47,271 bases of DNA from LC029 sp036676475. GTDB lineage: Bacteria > Bacillota > Bacilli > Aneurinibacillales > RAOX-1. How positions within the stretch are numbered: the first letter of the stretch is position 1; every line of letters begins with the position of its first letter. Made by a program: the position numbers and the translations under genes. This document shows, piece by piece, positions 15,692-23,999 of the stretch. The notes under the pieces are model-generated. The model saw only the letters and a program-made list of their open reading frames with translations. It did not search any database and was not told where the DNA came from. Location: positions 1 through 47,271 of the forward strand of contig JAKFCU010000079.1 in assembly GCA_036676475.1 (NCBI GenBank). Reading direction: 5' to 3'.

Positions 15692-16393
15692 ATGAGACCG
15701 CAGTTTAAAGTGCGTAAAACATATGAAGAAGTGGCTGATTATTTACGTAATCAGATCATTTCAGGTGAATATAAAGCTGGGGAGCGATTACCTTCGTTAC
15801 GAGAATTAGGGGAAATGCTAGGCGTAGGTCAATCAACTATTCGTGAGGCTATAGGTTCCTTAAAAACGATGGGTTTGTTAATCATTCGCCAAGGGGAAGG
15901 AACTTTTGTCACCAAATTCGAACCGGAAGAATTAAAGCATACATTGGAATCACTTAGACCTGTTACCAAACAGGATATTAGAAGCCTTTATGAAGTTCGT
16001 AAAATTATTGAAACTGGCATTGTTAAATTAGCAGCAGAGCGCAGAACGGTGGAAGATTTGCGGACGATTGGGGAAGCCCTTGACGCTATGGAAGCGGCCC
16101 ATGAGCAAAATAATCAAGAGCATGGTGATGAAGCGGATTGGAATTTTCATTTTGCCATTGCTGCTGCTTCACATAATGAAATACTAGGATCTCTCATGCA
16201 TTCCATTTCCGAAATGATGGTTAGAACGATGAATGTATCCAGGAAAAGAATGTATGAAATCGTGCCAGAAACCCTTTTGAACCATCACCGTAATATTTAT
16301 GAAGCCCTTCGACTGCAGAGTCAGGAGAAAGCTGAAGCGGCTATGCTTGATCATCTGCAAACAGTACAAGAAATTATGCTGAAAGATGAATAA
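15692..16393 (+). CDS. GntR/FCD-family regulator, second copy
   Basis: A 233-residue FadR-like regulator. The winged helix includes GEYKAGERLPSLRELGEMLG and STIREAIGSLKTMGLLIIRQ; the FCD domain includes DWNFHFAIAAASHNEI and NHHRNIYEAL. The start ATG 15692 follows GAGGTGTTAC. It lies between glcDF and lutABC, in the same direction, and is a candidate LutR-like regulator of the lut operon. It has its own terminator, followed by a 51-nt repeat, so it is probably not cotranscribed with lutABC. It differs clearly from the regulator at 12028-12708. Confidence 0.87.
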   Translation: MRPQFKVRKTYEEVADYLRNQIISGEYKAGERLPSLRELGEMLGVGQSTIREAIGSLKTMGLLIIRQGEGTFVTKFEPEELKHTLESLRPVTKQDIRSLYEVRKIIETGIVKLAAERRTVEDLRTIGEALDAMEAAHEQNNQEHGDEADWNFHFAIAAASHNEILGSLMHSISEMMVRTMNVSRKRMYEIVPETLLNHHRNIYEALRLQSQEKAEAAMLDHLQTVQEIMLKDE

Positions 16394-16422
16394 ATTCAGG
16401 GAGTATTCTCTGAATTTTTTTT
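16392..16422 (+). terminator. Terminator after FCD regulator
   Basis: AAATTCAGGGA pairs with TCTCTGAATTT (one G-T pair), then T's. The left arm overlaps the stop codon. A 51-nt repeat begins at 16424. Confidence 0.9.
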
Positions 16423-16423
16423 G

Positions 16424-16474
16424 TACTTATCGGTCAAGTATTATACGCATAAGGCTTCGCTAGTAGCTTTCTTA
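16424..16474 (+). repeat. 51-nt repeat family copy
   Basis: A full 51-base copy beginning TACTTATCGGTCAAGTA, with GCTTCGCTAGTAGC as its second hairpin (one mismatch). It sits directly after the terminator U tract in the same orientation. Confidence 0.93.
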
Positions 16475-16567
16475 TAAAAAAAGGATCTACCTGCTATTCA
16501 AACAAGTTTTCAGTTTATTTTTTAAAAAGGACTATTCTTTTTAACCATTATGATTTATACTAAAACA

Positions 16568-16581
16568 CATCAGATGACCTG
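16568..16581. promoter_or_regulatory. Candidate operator CATCAGATGACCTG (lut)
   Basis: Identical to 12790-12803 upstream of glcD. Here the dyad TCAG-ATGAC-CTGA is complete. It lies 40 bases before lutA. The shared motif suggests joint control of the two hydroxyacid oxidation operons. Confidence 0.65.
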
Positions 16582-16621
16582 AAAATAAGAAGAGATTACT
16601 CTGCCGAAAGGAAGTGTCTGG

Positions 16622-17356
16622 ATGAAGGTTTCATTGTTTGTAACATGTCTTGTTGATGGTATTTATCCTGGTGTTGGGGAAGCAATGACTCGAATTTTAG
16701 CTCGTCATGGTGTGAAATTACATTTCCCGGAAGTACAGACCTGTTGTGGTCAGCCGGCCTTTAATAGCGGATATTGGGATGATGCAAGAGCGGCTGCAGT
16801 TACGTTATTAGATGCTTTTGAAGATAGTGATTTTGTGATTTCCCCGTCTGGATCTTGTGTGGGAATGATTCATCATAACTATGAGAAACTTTTCCACAAT
16901 GATCCAATGCTGCAAGAAAGAAGCAAGCGCTTAATTGAAAAAACCTACGAATTCACTCAATTTCTTGTTCAAGTATTAGGAATAACAGATATCGGAGCTT
17001 ATTTTCCACACAAAGTCACTTACCATCCCTCTTGCCATGGCACACGATTGCTTGGAGTAAAAGAAGAGCCGCTTCAGTTATTGGAAAATGTAAAGGGGAT
17101 AGAATTGGTTCCGCTTCCATCTGCTGAGGATTGTTGTGGTTTTGGAGGAACATTCGCCGTGAAAATGTCCGATATTTCTGGGGCAATGGTAGAAGAAAAG
17201 GCCCAGCATGTAAGGGAAACAGAAGCTGAAGTATTGGTTGGATTGGATATGGGCTGCCTCATGAACATTGGTGGTCATATGCGTCATAAGGGAAAAGCGG
17301 TAAGGATCATGCACCTGATTGAACTCTTGTACGAAGGAGTGAAAGCTAAGGTATGA
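16622..17356 (+). CDS. lutA: L-lactate utilisation protein LutA
   Basis: A 244-residue CCG-domain iron-sulfur protein, first gene of lutABC, which oxidises L-lactate to pyruvate independently of LDH. Two CCG motifs are visible: FPEVQTCCGQPAFNSGYWDD (about 36-55) and DCCGFGGTFAVKM, with the YHPSCHGTR segment between. Length matches LutA. The ATG follows AAGGAAG with eight bases of spacing. It overlaps lutB by four bases. Confidence 0.93.
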   Translation: MKVSLFVTCLVDGIYPGVGEAMTRILARHGVKLHFPEVQTCCGQPAFNSGYWDDARAAAVTLLDAFEDSDFVISPSGSCVGMIHHNYEKLFHNDPMLQERSKRLIEKTYEFTQFLVQVLGITDIGAYFPHKVTYHPSCHGTRLLGVKEEPLQLLENVKGIELVPLPSAEDCCGFGGTFAVKMSDISGAMVEEKAQHVRETEAEVLVGLDMGCLMNIGGHMRHKGKAVRIMHLIELLYEGVKAKV

Positions 17357-18858
17357 GTATTACATTAGGCACAGTGAAGGAACGGGCTAAGGTTGCTTTA
17401 AATAATCAATTTTTGAGAAATGCCGTAAAATATACAACTGAAAAATTGCGCACAGGCCGCAAAATAGCCGCAGAAGAACAAGGGAATTGGGAAGAGTGGC
17501 GGGAGAGAGGCAGACAGATCCGTCTTCACACAATTGCTCACCTTGATTATTATTTAACCCAGTTTGTGGAGAATGCTCGTGCTCAGGGAGCACATGTCCA
17601 TTTTGCTTCAACTTCTGAAGAAGCGGTTGATATCGCAATGGAAATAGCTAAAGCCAAGCAGACCAAATCGGTTGTGAAGTCTAAATCGATGGTTTCGGAG
17701 GAAGTTCATGTCAACCACGCCTTAGAAGAAGCGGGCATCGAAGCGGTTGAAACTGATTTAGGGGAATATATTATCCAGTTAGCAGGGGAGAGTCCCTCCC
17801 ATATTATTATTCCGGCTATTCATAAGAATCGTCAACAGGTGGCTGAACTATTCTCGAAAGAGGCTGGGAAGGAATTACCGGCAGATACGTCGGTATTGGC
17901 AGGGTTTGCCCGCGCTAAATTACGGGAAAAGTTTCTTGAAGCAGAAATCGGAATGACGGGCTGTAACTTTGCCATTGCGGAAACAGGATCTGTCGTATTA
18001 TTTTCAAATGAAGGAAACGGCAGGATGGTCAGTACTGTTCCGAAAACCCAAATCACCATGATGGGGATGGAAAGAATTATTCCTACATTAGAAGACTTAG
18101 AAGTGATGGCCACCTTGCTTCCCCGATCAGCGACAGGACAAAAGCTCACGGTTTATATGTCGGCTATTACAGGTCCTCGTCGTCAGGATGACAGCGATGG
18201 TCCCGAGGAAATGCACATTATCATATTAGACAATGGACGTTCTCTGCAATTAGGGGATCCGGAATTTCAGGAGTTATTAAACTGCATTCGCTGTGGAGCT
18301 TGTTTGAATGTTTGCCCGGTTTATCGTCATATTGGAGGACACTCATACAGTAAGGTATACAGCGGACCCATTGGAGCGGTACTCACTCCTTCCCTCAATA
18401 AAAATGTAGCGGAATGGGATGATATTGCCAATGCTTCCACCCTTTGTGGTGCATGCTGGGAAGCCTGCCCTGTGAAGATTCCACTGCATGATATGCTCGT
18501 TTATCTCCGTCGGAAGAAAGTGGAGCAAGGCTTTACCCCGAAGGCAGAGCGTTTGGCTTTTAAGGGGTATCGTTTTGTCATGTCAAATCACAAACGATAT
18601 CGTCTTTCGATGAAATTAGGGACAATAGGGCAAATGCCGCTAGTGGAAGATGGGGTCATCAAGTCCAAAATAGGCCCATTAAAAGGCTGGACGAACCATC
18701 GGGTTGCACCGACGTTAGCGAACCAATCTTTCCGTGATTCTTGGAAAGCACTTGATCTGGATGTGCAAAGTGAACTGCGAGCGATGGATCCGAACATGGA
18801 AGAACGAATGAAGGCGATTCTATCGTCCCGTCAGAAAGGAGCGAAGCATGATGAGTAA
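17353..18858 (+). CDS. lutB: L-lactate utilisation iron-sulfur protein LutB
   Basis: A 501-residue protein with the LUD domain in the N-terminal 300 residues (KSKSMVSEEVHVNHALEEAG, FAIAETGSVVLFSNEGNGR) and two ferredoxin-type 4Fe-4S motifs: CIRCGACLNVCPVYRHIGG near residue 310 and CGACWEACPVKIPL near 363. It is the electron-transfer core of the LutABC complex. It overlaps lutA by 4 bases and lutC by 11, indicating a tight operon. Confidence 0.93.
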   Translation: MSITLGTVKERAKVALNNQFLRNAVKYTTEKLRTGRKIAAEEQGNWEEWRERGRQIRLHTIAHLDYYLTQFVENARAQGAHVHFASTSEEAVDIAMEIAKAKQTKSVVKSKSMVSEEVHVNHALEEAGIEAVETDLGEYIIQLAGESPSHIIIPAIHKNRQQVAELFSKEAGKELPADTSVLAGFARAKLREKFLEAEIGMTGCNFAIAETGSVVLFSNEGNGRMVSTVPKTQITMMGMERIIPTLEDLEVMATLLPRSATGQKLTVYMSAITGPRRQDDSDGPEEMHIIILDNGRSLQLGDPEFQELLNCIRCGACLNVCPVYRHIGGHSYSKVYSGPIGAVLTPSLNKNVAEWDDIANASTLCGACWEACPVKIPLHDMLVYLRRKKVEQGFTPKAERLAFKGYRFVMSNHKRYRLSMKLGTIGQMPLVEDGVIKSKIGPLKGWTNHRVAPTLANQSFRDSWKALDLDVQSELRAMDPNMEERMKAILSSRQKGAKHDE

Positions 18859-19573
18859 CCCCACTGATTACTTAACCAAACTGGATCAGGAAGCAAGAAT
18901 CAAGCAGGAAACGTTCATGAATAATATTGCTAATCGCCTGGGTGAAAAGCGTAGCATAGAGGCTCCTGTTCACCCCTATCGCGGGGCTCCCGACTTTTGG
19001 AAAAAGGTTGAGCTGTCTTTAGAGGAAAGAATCTCGCTTTTTTCCGAAAACTGGGAAATGGTAAGCGGAGAAGTGTGCCGTGTACCTGATATGAAGGCAG
19101 CAGAACAATATATTCGGAACACGATACGTACCATGGAAGCTCGATATCTATTGTGCTGGGATCAAGAAGAACTCTCGAATATGGGTTTGGAGAAAGAACC
19201 AGGGGTAGAGCTTACGTTTTGGAATCCTGATCAAAAGGAAGAACTATTGACAAAGGCAGCAGGTACTGACATTGGAATCGGAATCGTAGATTATGGTGTT
19301 GCTCATACCGGAAGCATCGTGGCCTTATCCGGTCCTAGCAAAGGGAGATCGGTTAGTCTTCTGCCAACTGCTTTTATTGCTATCATCAAGGCAGAATCGA
19401 TCAAGACAAAACTTGGAGAAGTGATGAAGGAAGTCAGTCAGGTTAACGAAATGGGTGCTATGCCGGCAGGAGTTCATTTTATTACCGGCCCAAGCCGTTC
19501 AGCTGATATCGAAAACGATTTAACTATAGGTGTGCATGGACCGGGCATCATGTATGCAATCATTGTTGGTTAA
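18848..19573 (+). CDS. lutC: Lactate utilisation protein LutC
   Basis: A 241-residue LUD-domain protein closing the lut operon. Family segments are DIGIGIVDYGVAHTGSIVAL and HFITGPSRSADIENDLTIGV, ending HGPGIMYAIIVG. AAAGGAG lies six bases before ATG 18848, inside the end of lutB; a second ATG follows immediately. A strong terminator (19579-19611) ends the operon. No lactate permease gene is adjacent. Confidence 0.93.
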   Translation: MMSNPTDYLTKLDQEARIKQETFMNNIANRLGEKRSIEAPVHPYRGAPDFWKKVELSLEERISLFSENWEMVSGEVCRVPDMKAAEQYIRNTIRTMEARYLLCWDQEELSNMGLEKEPGVELTFWNPDQKEELLTKAAGTDIGIGIVDYGVAHTGSIVALSGPSKGRSVSLLPTAFIAIIKAESIKTKLGEVMKEVSQVNEMGAMPAGVHFITGPSRSADIENDLTIGVHGPGIMYAIIVG

Positions 19574-19578
19574 TGCTA

Positions 19579-19611
19579 GGGGATTCCTCAATTGGAGGAA
19601 TCCCCTTTTTT
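19579..19611. terminator. lut operon terminator
   Basis: GGGGATTCCTC pairs perfectly with GAGGAATCCCC, then T6. It also lies at the 3' end of the convergent LysM gene. Confidence 0.93.
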
Positions 19612-20796
19612 CTAATTGCTGCTAACCCCTGCAGCTATTTTGATAGCATTCTGGTGTTGTTGGTCTACGAGATAATCTTTATGGCGACGGCTATTCAGGA
19701 AGTGCATATCATGATGTCCGTCAAAGTTATTATCTTTAATCGTTTCTATATCATGGGGCATGGAGCTTACCGAAGCGGCAAGGCGTCGTCCGTCTACTTC
19801 TACTATAACGGGACGTACTGCCCATGAATAGGTTCCACCCCAAATCTTTTTCATCATTTCTGCATCTTCGGGCGTTAAAGGCTCACAATCGGCATGAAAT
19901 TCGCCAAAGCTCCTTTTCAAGTTCCAAGATAAACCTGTTTGAATATCCGTAACCTTAGCCGTTTTGCCGATCGGGAAAACATATTGGGCTTCCGTCCACC
20001 AATCCAACAGCTCGCCAGCTGTTGGTGTAGCCGTTGGCTTTACCGGAACATGGTGCACCGGAATGGTAACCTGTTGTCCTATCGATAGGTAGCTGGATTG
20101 ATTCATTTGATTGGCTTTAAGAAATTCTGAAAAAGGAATCCCAAATTTCAAGGAAATACTCCAACCTGTATCGCCTTTTTCTACGGTATAGGTTTGATTT
20201 TCAACCCATGGCCCTTCTGTCGGGGCCGGAAGGGGTAGAGGCTGGGTTTGTACAGGTGGTGATGGCTGTGTTGGTATTTTAAGAGCTTGTCCAACCTCAA
20301 TATAGGCTCCATTGGATAATCCATTATAAGCTAAAATAGCTTCAACAGTGGTTCCATGGTTCATCGCTATTTTCCAAAGAACATCGCCAGATTGAACTAT
20401 GTAAGTGGTCTCATTGGATATGGCAGCGGGGACGGGAATGACCAGCTTTTGTCCGATCCTTAATTCAATAGTAGATAGTTTATTGGTGTTATAGATTTCT
20501 TGAATAGTTGTATTATATTGTTTCGAGATTAAATAAAGAGTATCTCCGGATTGTACCGTATGAGTTATGGATTTTGGTGGGATGGTTAGAACTTGTCCGA
20601 CCCAAATTTCATCAGATTTCAATTGGTTTACCGTTTTAAATTGATCCACTGTGGAATCAACCCGTTGAGATATCAAGAACAAAGTGTCACCTCGTTGAAC
20701 GGTATAAGAATCTGCCCATGCTCCATGGCTGATTCCTAGAATAGATGCGGCTATTAGGCCTTGCCCAATCCACTTCTTCCAAGGATGTTTTTTCAT
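19612..20796 (-). CDS. Exported protein with four LysM domains
   Basis: A 394-residue secreted wall-associated protein. A signal peptide (MKKHPWKKWIGQ..., cleavage near HGAWA) is followed by four LysM repeats, each beginning Y/HTVQxGDT, in roughly the first 265 residues, linked by Pro/Gln-rich spacers. LysM binds peptidoglycan. The C-terminal 130 residues form a conserved domain with FHADCEPLTPEDAEMMKKIW, MPHDIETIKDNNFDGHHDMH and FLNSRRHKD. The conserved His/Asp suggest a metal site or hydrolase, but this is not proven. I placed the start at ATG 20796, which begins a clear signal peptide; an upstream ATG at 20895 lies in a repeat copy. Confidence 0.82.
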   Translation of the reverse strand: MKKHPWKKWIGQGLIAASILGISHGAWADSYTVQRGDTLFLISQRVDSTVDQFKTVNQLKSDEIWVGQVLTIPPKSITHTVQSGDTLYLISKQYNTTIQEIYNTNKLSTIELRIGQKLVIPVPAAISNETTYIVQSGDVLWKIAMNHGTTVEAILAYNGLSNGAYIEVGQALKIPTQPSPPVQTQPLPLPAPTEGPWVENQTYTVEKGDTGWSISLKFGIPFSEFLKANQMNQSSYLSIGQQVTIPVHHVPVKPTATPTAGELLDWWTEAQYVFPIGKTAKVTDIQTGLSWNLKRSFGEFHADCEPLTPEDAEMMKKIWGGTYSWAVRPVIVEVDGRRLAASVSSMPHDIETIKDNNFDGHHDMHFLNSRRHKDYLVDQQHQNAIKIAAGVSSN

Positions 20797-20894
20797 GATG
20801 CACAAATCCCTTCCCCATTTGGTTTGATATAAATCTATTTCTATTGTAAAAGGGGCAAGAGTTGGAATCATTACTAAAAATATGGAAAAGGGCA

Positions 20895-20944
20895 TTAGAA
20901 AGCTACTAACGAAGCTTTATGCAAATAATCCTTTCTAAGAAGTA
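20895..20944 (-). repeat. 51-nt repeat family, reverse-strand degenerate copy
   Basis: The reverse complement matches the family: TAGAAAGCTAC at the 3' end, a GCTAC-type hairpin half, and a decayed TACTT end. It follows the minus-strand terminator of the 49-residue gene, so it too lies 3' of a terminator in the sense of transcription. Confidence 0.72.
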
Positions 20945-20945
20945 C

Positions 20946-21007
20946 AAAAAAAAAAGAAAATCAGCCCACTTTTTTGAAAGCAAAAGTGAAGGCTAATTTT
21001 CTTTTTT
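20946..21007. terminator. Bidirectional terminator of the 49-residue gene
   Basis: GAAAAT-AGCC (20956-20966) pairs with GGCT-ATTTTC (20991-21001), with inner CACTTTT/AAAAGTG. The minus-strand U tract is about ten bases long, and the plus strand also has T6. Confidence 0.85.
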
Positions 21008-21034
21008 GTAGATTGATCATAGAACTAAATTAAT

Positions 21035-21184
21035 TTATGCGTTATACATTTCCATAAAATAAAAATCTGATTCTAATCTTTCAAAACCTTCATCTTGAAT
21101 ATTCAATGATTTCAATTGGGATTGTAAGGATTTGATTTGTTCCTCTAATTGTTTGATTACTTCTACCTTTACTGTCACTGTCAT
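21035..21184 (-). CDS. Tiny coiled-coil protein
   Basis: A 49-residue gene below common length cut-offs. The start ATG 21184 is preceded by GGAGGGG at six bases, a very strong site. The product begins MTVTVKVEVIKQLEEQIKSL, then QSQLKSLNIQDEGFERLESD, and ends FMEMYNA. Heptad-like spacing suggests a short coiled coil. It has its own strong terminator. Small proteins of this kind occur in spore-formers, but I cannot assign a family. Confidence 0.7.
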   Translation of the reverse strand: MTVTVKVEVIKQLEEQIKSLQSQLKSLNIQDEGFERLESDFYFMEMYNA

Positions 21185-21496
21185 GTTAGACCCCTCCACC
21201 TGATTCTATTTTATGTTTAATTAATCGCTTTTTAACTTTACCGCATCATGGCGGTAAATAAAATCTCTAATTTATTGATAATTCTAACAAGTAAATAGGC
21301 GTTTGTAAATAGATTTTCGGAATGTAAGCGATTCCAAGTTGAAAGAAATTTTTTCCATTTAGTTAAGGCTTTCTATTTATTTTTTACCTATTACCTGTTT
21401 TTTCTAATAGTAGTAAGATATAATTTGATTTAGTTTTTTGTTCTTTCATTCCTGGAAATACTAAATATAAAAGAGTGTTTAAGAAGGTGAGCTAGT
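21185..21496. other. AT-rich divergent intergenic region
   Basis: No gene is visible in this 312-base region. A TATAAT at 21419-21424 is a plausible -10 for the cysteine desulfurase gene, though no good -35 stands 17 bases before it. GTAAGCG/CGATTCC-type short motifs near 21325 show no clear dyad. Confidence 0.4.
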
Positions 21497-22642
21497 ATGA
21501 TTTATTTTGACAACGGCGCAACAACCCCTCCCTATCCAGAAGTCATTATCTCTATGAAAGAGGTGCTGGAAAAATACTTTGGGAACCCTTCCTCCTTGCA
21601 TCAATTAGGTGTACAAGCTGAAAAGGTGCTAAATCAATCGAGGGAGTTGGTCGCCCAATTTCTTGGTATTCTGTCTAGTGAAGTTATTTTCACATCCGGT
21701 GCTACGGAAAGCAATAACATGGCGATCAAGGGTGTGGCCTTTCAATATCAGACAAGAGGAAAGCATATCATTACCTCATCCATCGAGCATCCTGCAGTGT
21801 ATGATGTGTGTAAACAGTTAGAATCAAGTGGCTTTGCGGTTACCGTGCTTCCTGTTGATGCAGAAGGTAAGGTTAAAGTGGAGGATGTCAAGGGGGCTAT
21901 ACGGGAAGATACAATTTTGGTATCGATTATGCATGTGAATAATGAAGTGGGAACGATCCAGCCTATCGAGCAAATTGGGCAGTTGCTGAAATCTCATCCT
22001 AAAATCATTTTCCATGTTGATGCTGTTCAAGGATTTGGTAAAATAGCGGTGCAACCTAAGAAATGGAATGTAGATTTGATGTCTTTTTCTGCCCATAAGT
22101 TTCACGGTCCTAGAGGAGCCGGATTATTGTATATTCGCAAGGGAATAGAGCTTTTCCCTCTGCTAGTTGGTGGGGGACAGGAAGCAGGCTTTCGACCGGG
22201 CACTGAGAATCTAGCAGGAATTGTCGGTATGGTCAAGGCGATGAGAATGTCTCTAGATAAATGGAAGGAAAGGCCGGACTATCTAATACAGTTACGGGAA
22301 AAACTTTGGAAGGGAATAGAAACAGTAGAAGGCTGCCATATCAACTCCCCTAAAGATGGAGCTCCACATATCTTAAACCTGTCATTGCCTGGCTTAAAAT
22401 CTGAGGTAGTGCTGCATACCCTTGAACAAGCAGGGATTTTCGTTTCCACTAAATCAGCTTGTTCATCCAAATTGGATAAACCAAGCCGTGTCTTAACATC
22501 CATGGGATTTGATGAAATGAAGGCGAGAAGCGGACTCCGAATTAGCTTGTCTTATCTGAATACAGAAACTGAGGTTACTGAGTTTGTGCGTGTAATGAAA
22601 AATGTTATTCCACAACTTCGTATGATGCTAAATGTACACTAA
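21497..22642 (+). CDS. nifZ: Cysteine desulfurase, NifS/IscS-like
   Basis: A 381-residue PLP enzyme that takes sulfur from cysteine as a persulfide. Visible motifs: N-terminal YFDNGATTPPYPEV, SGATESNNMAIKG, SIEHPAV, the PLP lysine in SAHKFHGPRGAG (about 195-206), and the active-site Cys in VSTKSACSSKLDK (about 315-327). It is immediately upstream of thiI, as nifZ is in B. subtilis, where it supplies sulfur for 4-thiouridine in tRNA. The start follows AAGAAGGTGAGCTAGT. The gene symbol is by synteny. Confidence 0.9.
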   Translation: MIYFDNGATTPPYPEVIISMKEVLEKYFGNPSSLHQLGVQAEKVLNQSRELVAQFLGILSSEVIFTSGATESNNMAIKGVAFQYQTRGKHIITSSIEHPAVYDVCKQLESSGFAVTVLPVDAEGKVKVEDVKGAIREDTILVSIMHVNNEVGTIQPIEQIGQLLKSHPKIIFHVDAVQGFGKIAVQPKKWNVDLMSFSAHKFHGPRGAGLLYIRKGIELFPLLVGGGQEAGFRPGTENLAGIVGMVKAMRMSLDKWKERPDYLIQLREKLWKGIETVEGCHINSPKDGAPHILNLSLPGLKSEVVLHTLEQAGIFVSTKSACSSKLDKPSRVLTSMGFDEMKARSGLRISLSYLNTETEVTEFVRVMKNVIPQLRMMLNVH

Positions 22643-22652
22643 AGGAGATAAA

Positions 22653-23861
22653 ATGGTAAACTACGATGATATTTTAATTCGTTATGGCGAGATGGCCCTT
22701 AAAGGAAAGAATAGAGGATTGTTTGAAAATCAGTTAGTAGACAATTTAAAGAGAAACCTTAAATCGTTTCCAAAGGCAAAGGTAGAGAAGGCCTATGGAC
22801 GGATGTATATTGCTCTTCACGGAGAACCTTACGACGAAGTAGCAGAGAAAGTGAAGCATATCTTCGGGATTACCTCGTTTAGCCCGACCAAACGTGTGGA
22901 GACGTTTGAACTTGAAGATATTCAGCAAGCTGCCCTATCCGTTATTCGAGATGTTACACCATTTCCTCAAACCTTCAAGGTAGAGGTGAAACGTCCGAAT
23001 AAGCGGTTTCCTCATCGCTCGATGGAAATGAATCACCTCGTTGGCGGCTACATATTGAAAAACTGTGACGGACTTAAAGTGGATGTTCATCAACCGGAAG
23101 TCCTATTAAGGATTGAAATCCGCAATGAAGGAACTTTTATTACGTGTTTGAATGTACCAGGACCAGGAGGTTTTCCAGTCGGGACTAGCGGGAAGGCCAT
23201 GCTTTTGCTATCTGGAGGAATTGATAGTCCGGTTGCAGGTTGGCTGACGATGAAACGTGGAGTTCGCCTGGAAGGAATTCACTTTGAGAGCCCTCCTTTT
23301 ACGAGTGAGCGCGCTAGACAAAAAGTTCAGGATTTAGCTGAAATCGTCTGTCAATTTGGATCTGGTGAGATGAAGGTTCATATGGTTCCGTTTACCAAGA
23401 TTCAGACGGAAATTCGTCAAAAATGTCCAGAGGCTTATCTAATTACGATAATGCGACGTTTTATGATGCGTATTGCCGAGCAAATCGCCAGAAAACAAAA
23501 GGCGCTTGCCATTGCAACCGGAGAAAGCCTTGGGCAGGTGGCCAGCCAAACCATTGAAAGTATGAATACGATTAACCATGTAACTAACTACCCCATTCTT
23601 AGACCATTAGTATCGATGGATAAATCGGAAATCATCCAAATTTCCCAACGGATTGGAACGTACGAAACCTCTATTCTTCCTTTCGAGGATTGTTGTACGA
23701 TTTTCGTTCCTAAATCACCGGTGACCCGTCCTACTGTGGAAACAGCTGTAAAGTTTGAAAGGGAATTGGACATTGAGGCGCTTGTACAGGATGCCGTCGA
23801 AAGAACAGAGGTCATCGTTGTAGGAAGAAAGAAAAAAGAAGAGAGCCTGGAGCTTTTTTAA
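22653..23861 (+). CDS. thiI: tRNA 4-thiouridine synthase ThiI
   Basis: A 402-residue enzyme that adenylates U8 of tRNA for thiolation. An N-terminal ferredoxin-like and THUMP region (residues 1-165) is followed by the PP-loop LLLSGGIDSPVAGW (about 182-195) and the FEDCCTIFVPKSP segment near residue 345. The C-terminal rhodanese domain of E. coli ThiI is absent, as in Bacillus. ATG 22653 follows AAAGGAGATAAA; it starts ten bases after the desulfurase stop. A 51-nt repeat begins at the base after its TAA. Confidence 0.93.
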   Translation: MVNYDDILIRYGEMALKGKNRGLFENQLVDNLKRNLKSFPKAKVEKAYGRMYIALHGEPYDEVAEKVKHIFGITSFSPTKRVETFELEDIQQAALSVIRDVTPFPQTFKVEVKRPNKRFPHRSMEMNHLVGGYILKNCDGLKVDVHQPEVLLRIEIRNEGTFITCLNVPGPGGFPVGTSGKAMLLLSGGIDSPVAGWLTMKRGVRLEGIHFESPPFTSERARQKVQDLAEIVCQFGSGEMKVHMVPFTKIQTEIRQKCPEAYLITIMRRFMMRIAEQIARKQKALAIATGESLGQVASQTIESMNTINHVTNYPILRPLVSMDKSEIIQISQRIGTYETSILPFEDCCTIFVPKSPVTRPTVETAVKFERELDIEALVQDAVERTEVIVVGRKKKEESLELF

Positions 23862-23963
23862 TACTTATTAATAAAGTAGTATACGCAATAGGCTACACCA
23901 GTAGCTTTCTTATACTTATCGGTCAAGTATTATACGCATAAGGCTACGCCAGTAGCTTTCTTA
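23862..23963 (+). repeat. 51-nt repeat family, two tandem units
   Basis: Unit 1 is 23862-23912 (diverged, hairpin GCTACACCAGTAGC) and unit 2 is 23913-23963 (consensus-like). The period is exactly 51. The array begins immediately after the thiI stop codon; no separate terminator is seen here, so thiI may rely on the repeat itself. Confidence 0.95.
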
Positions 23964-23999
23964 TATATACAGAGACACCAAGGGAAGGAGGAAGAAAAC

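Noticed and set aside
19573..19827. 84-codon plus-strand frame after lutC
   Set aside because: It crosses the lut terminator and lies opposite the LysM gene.
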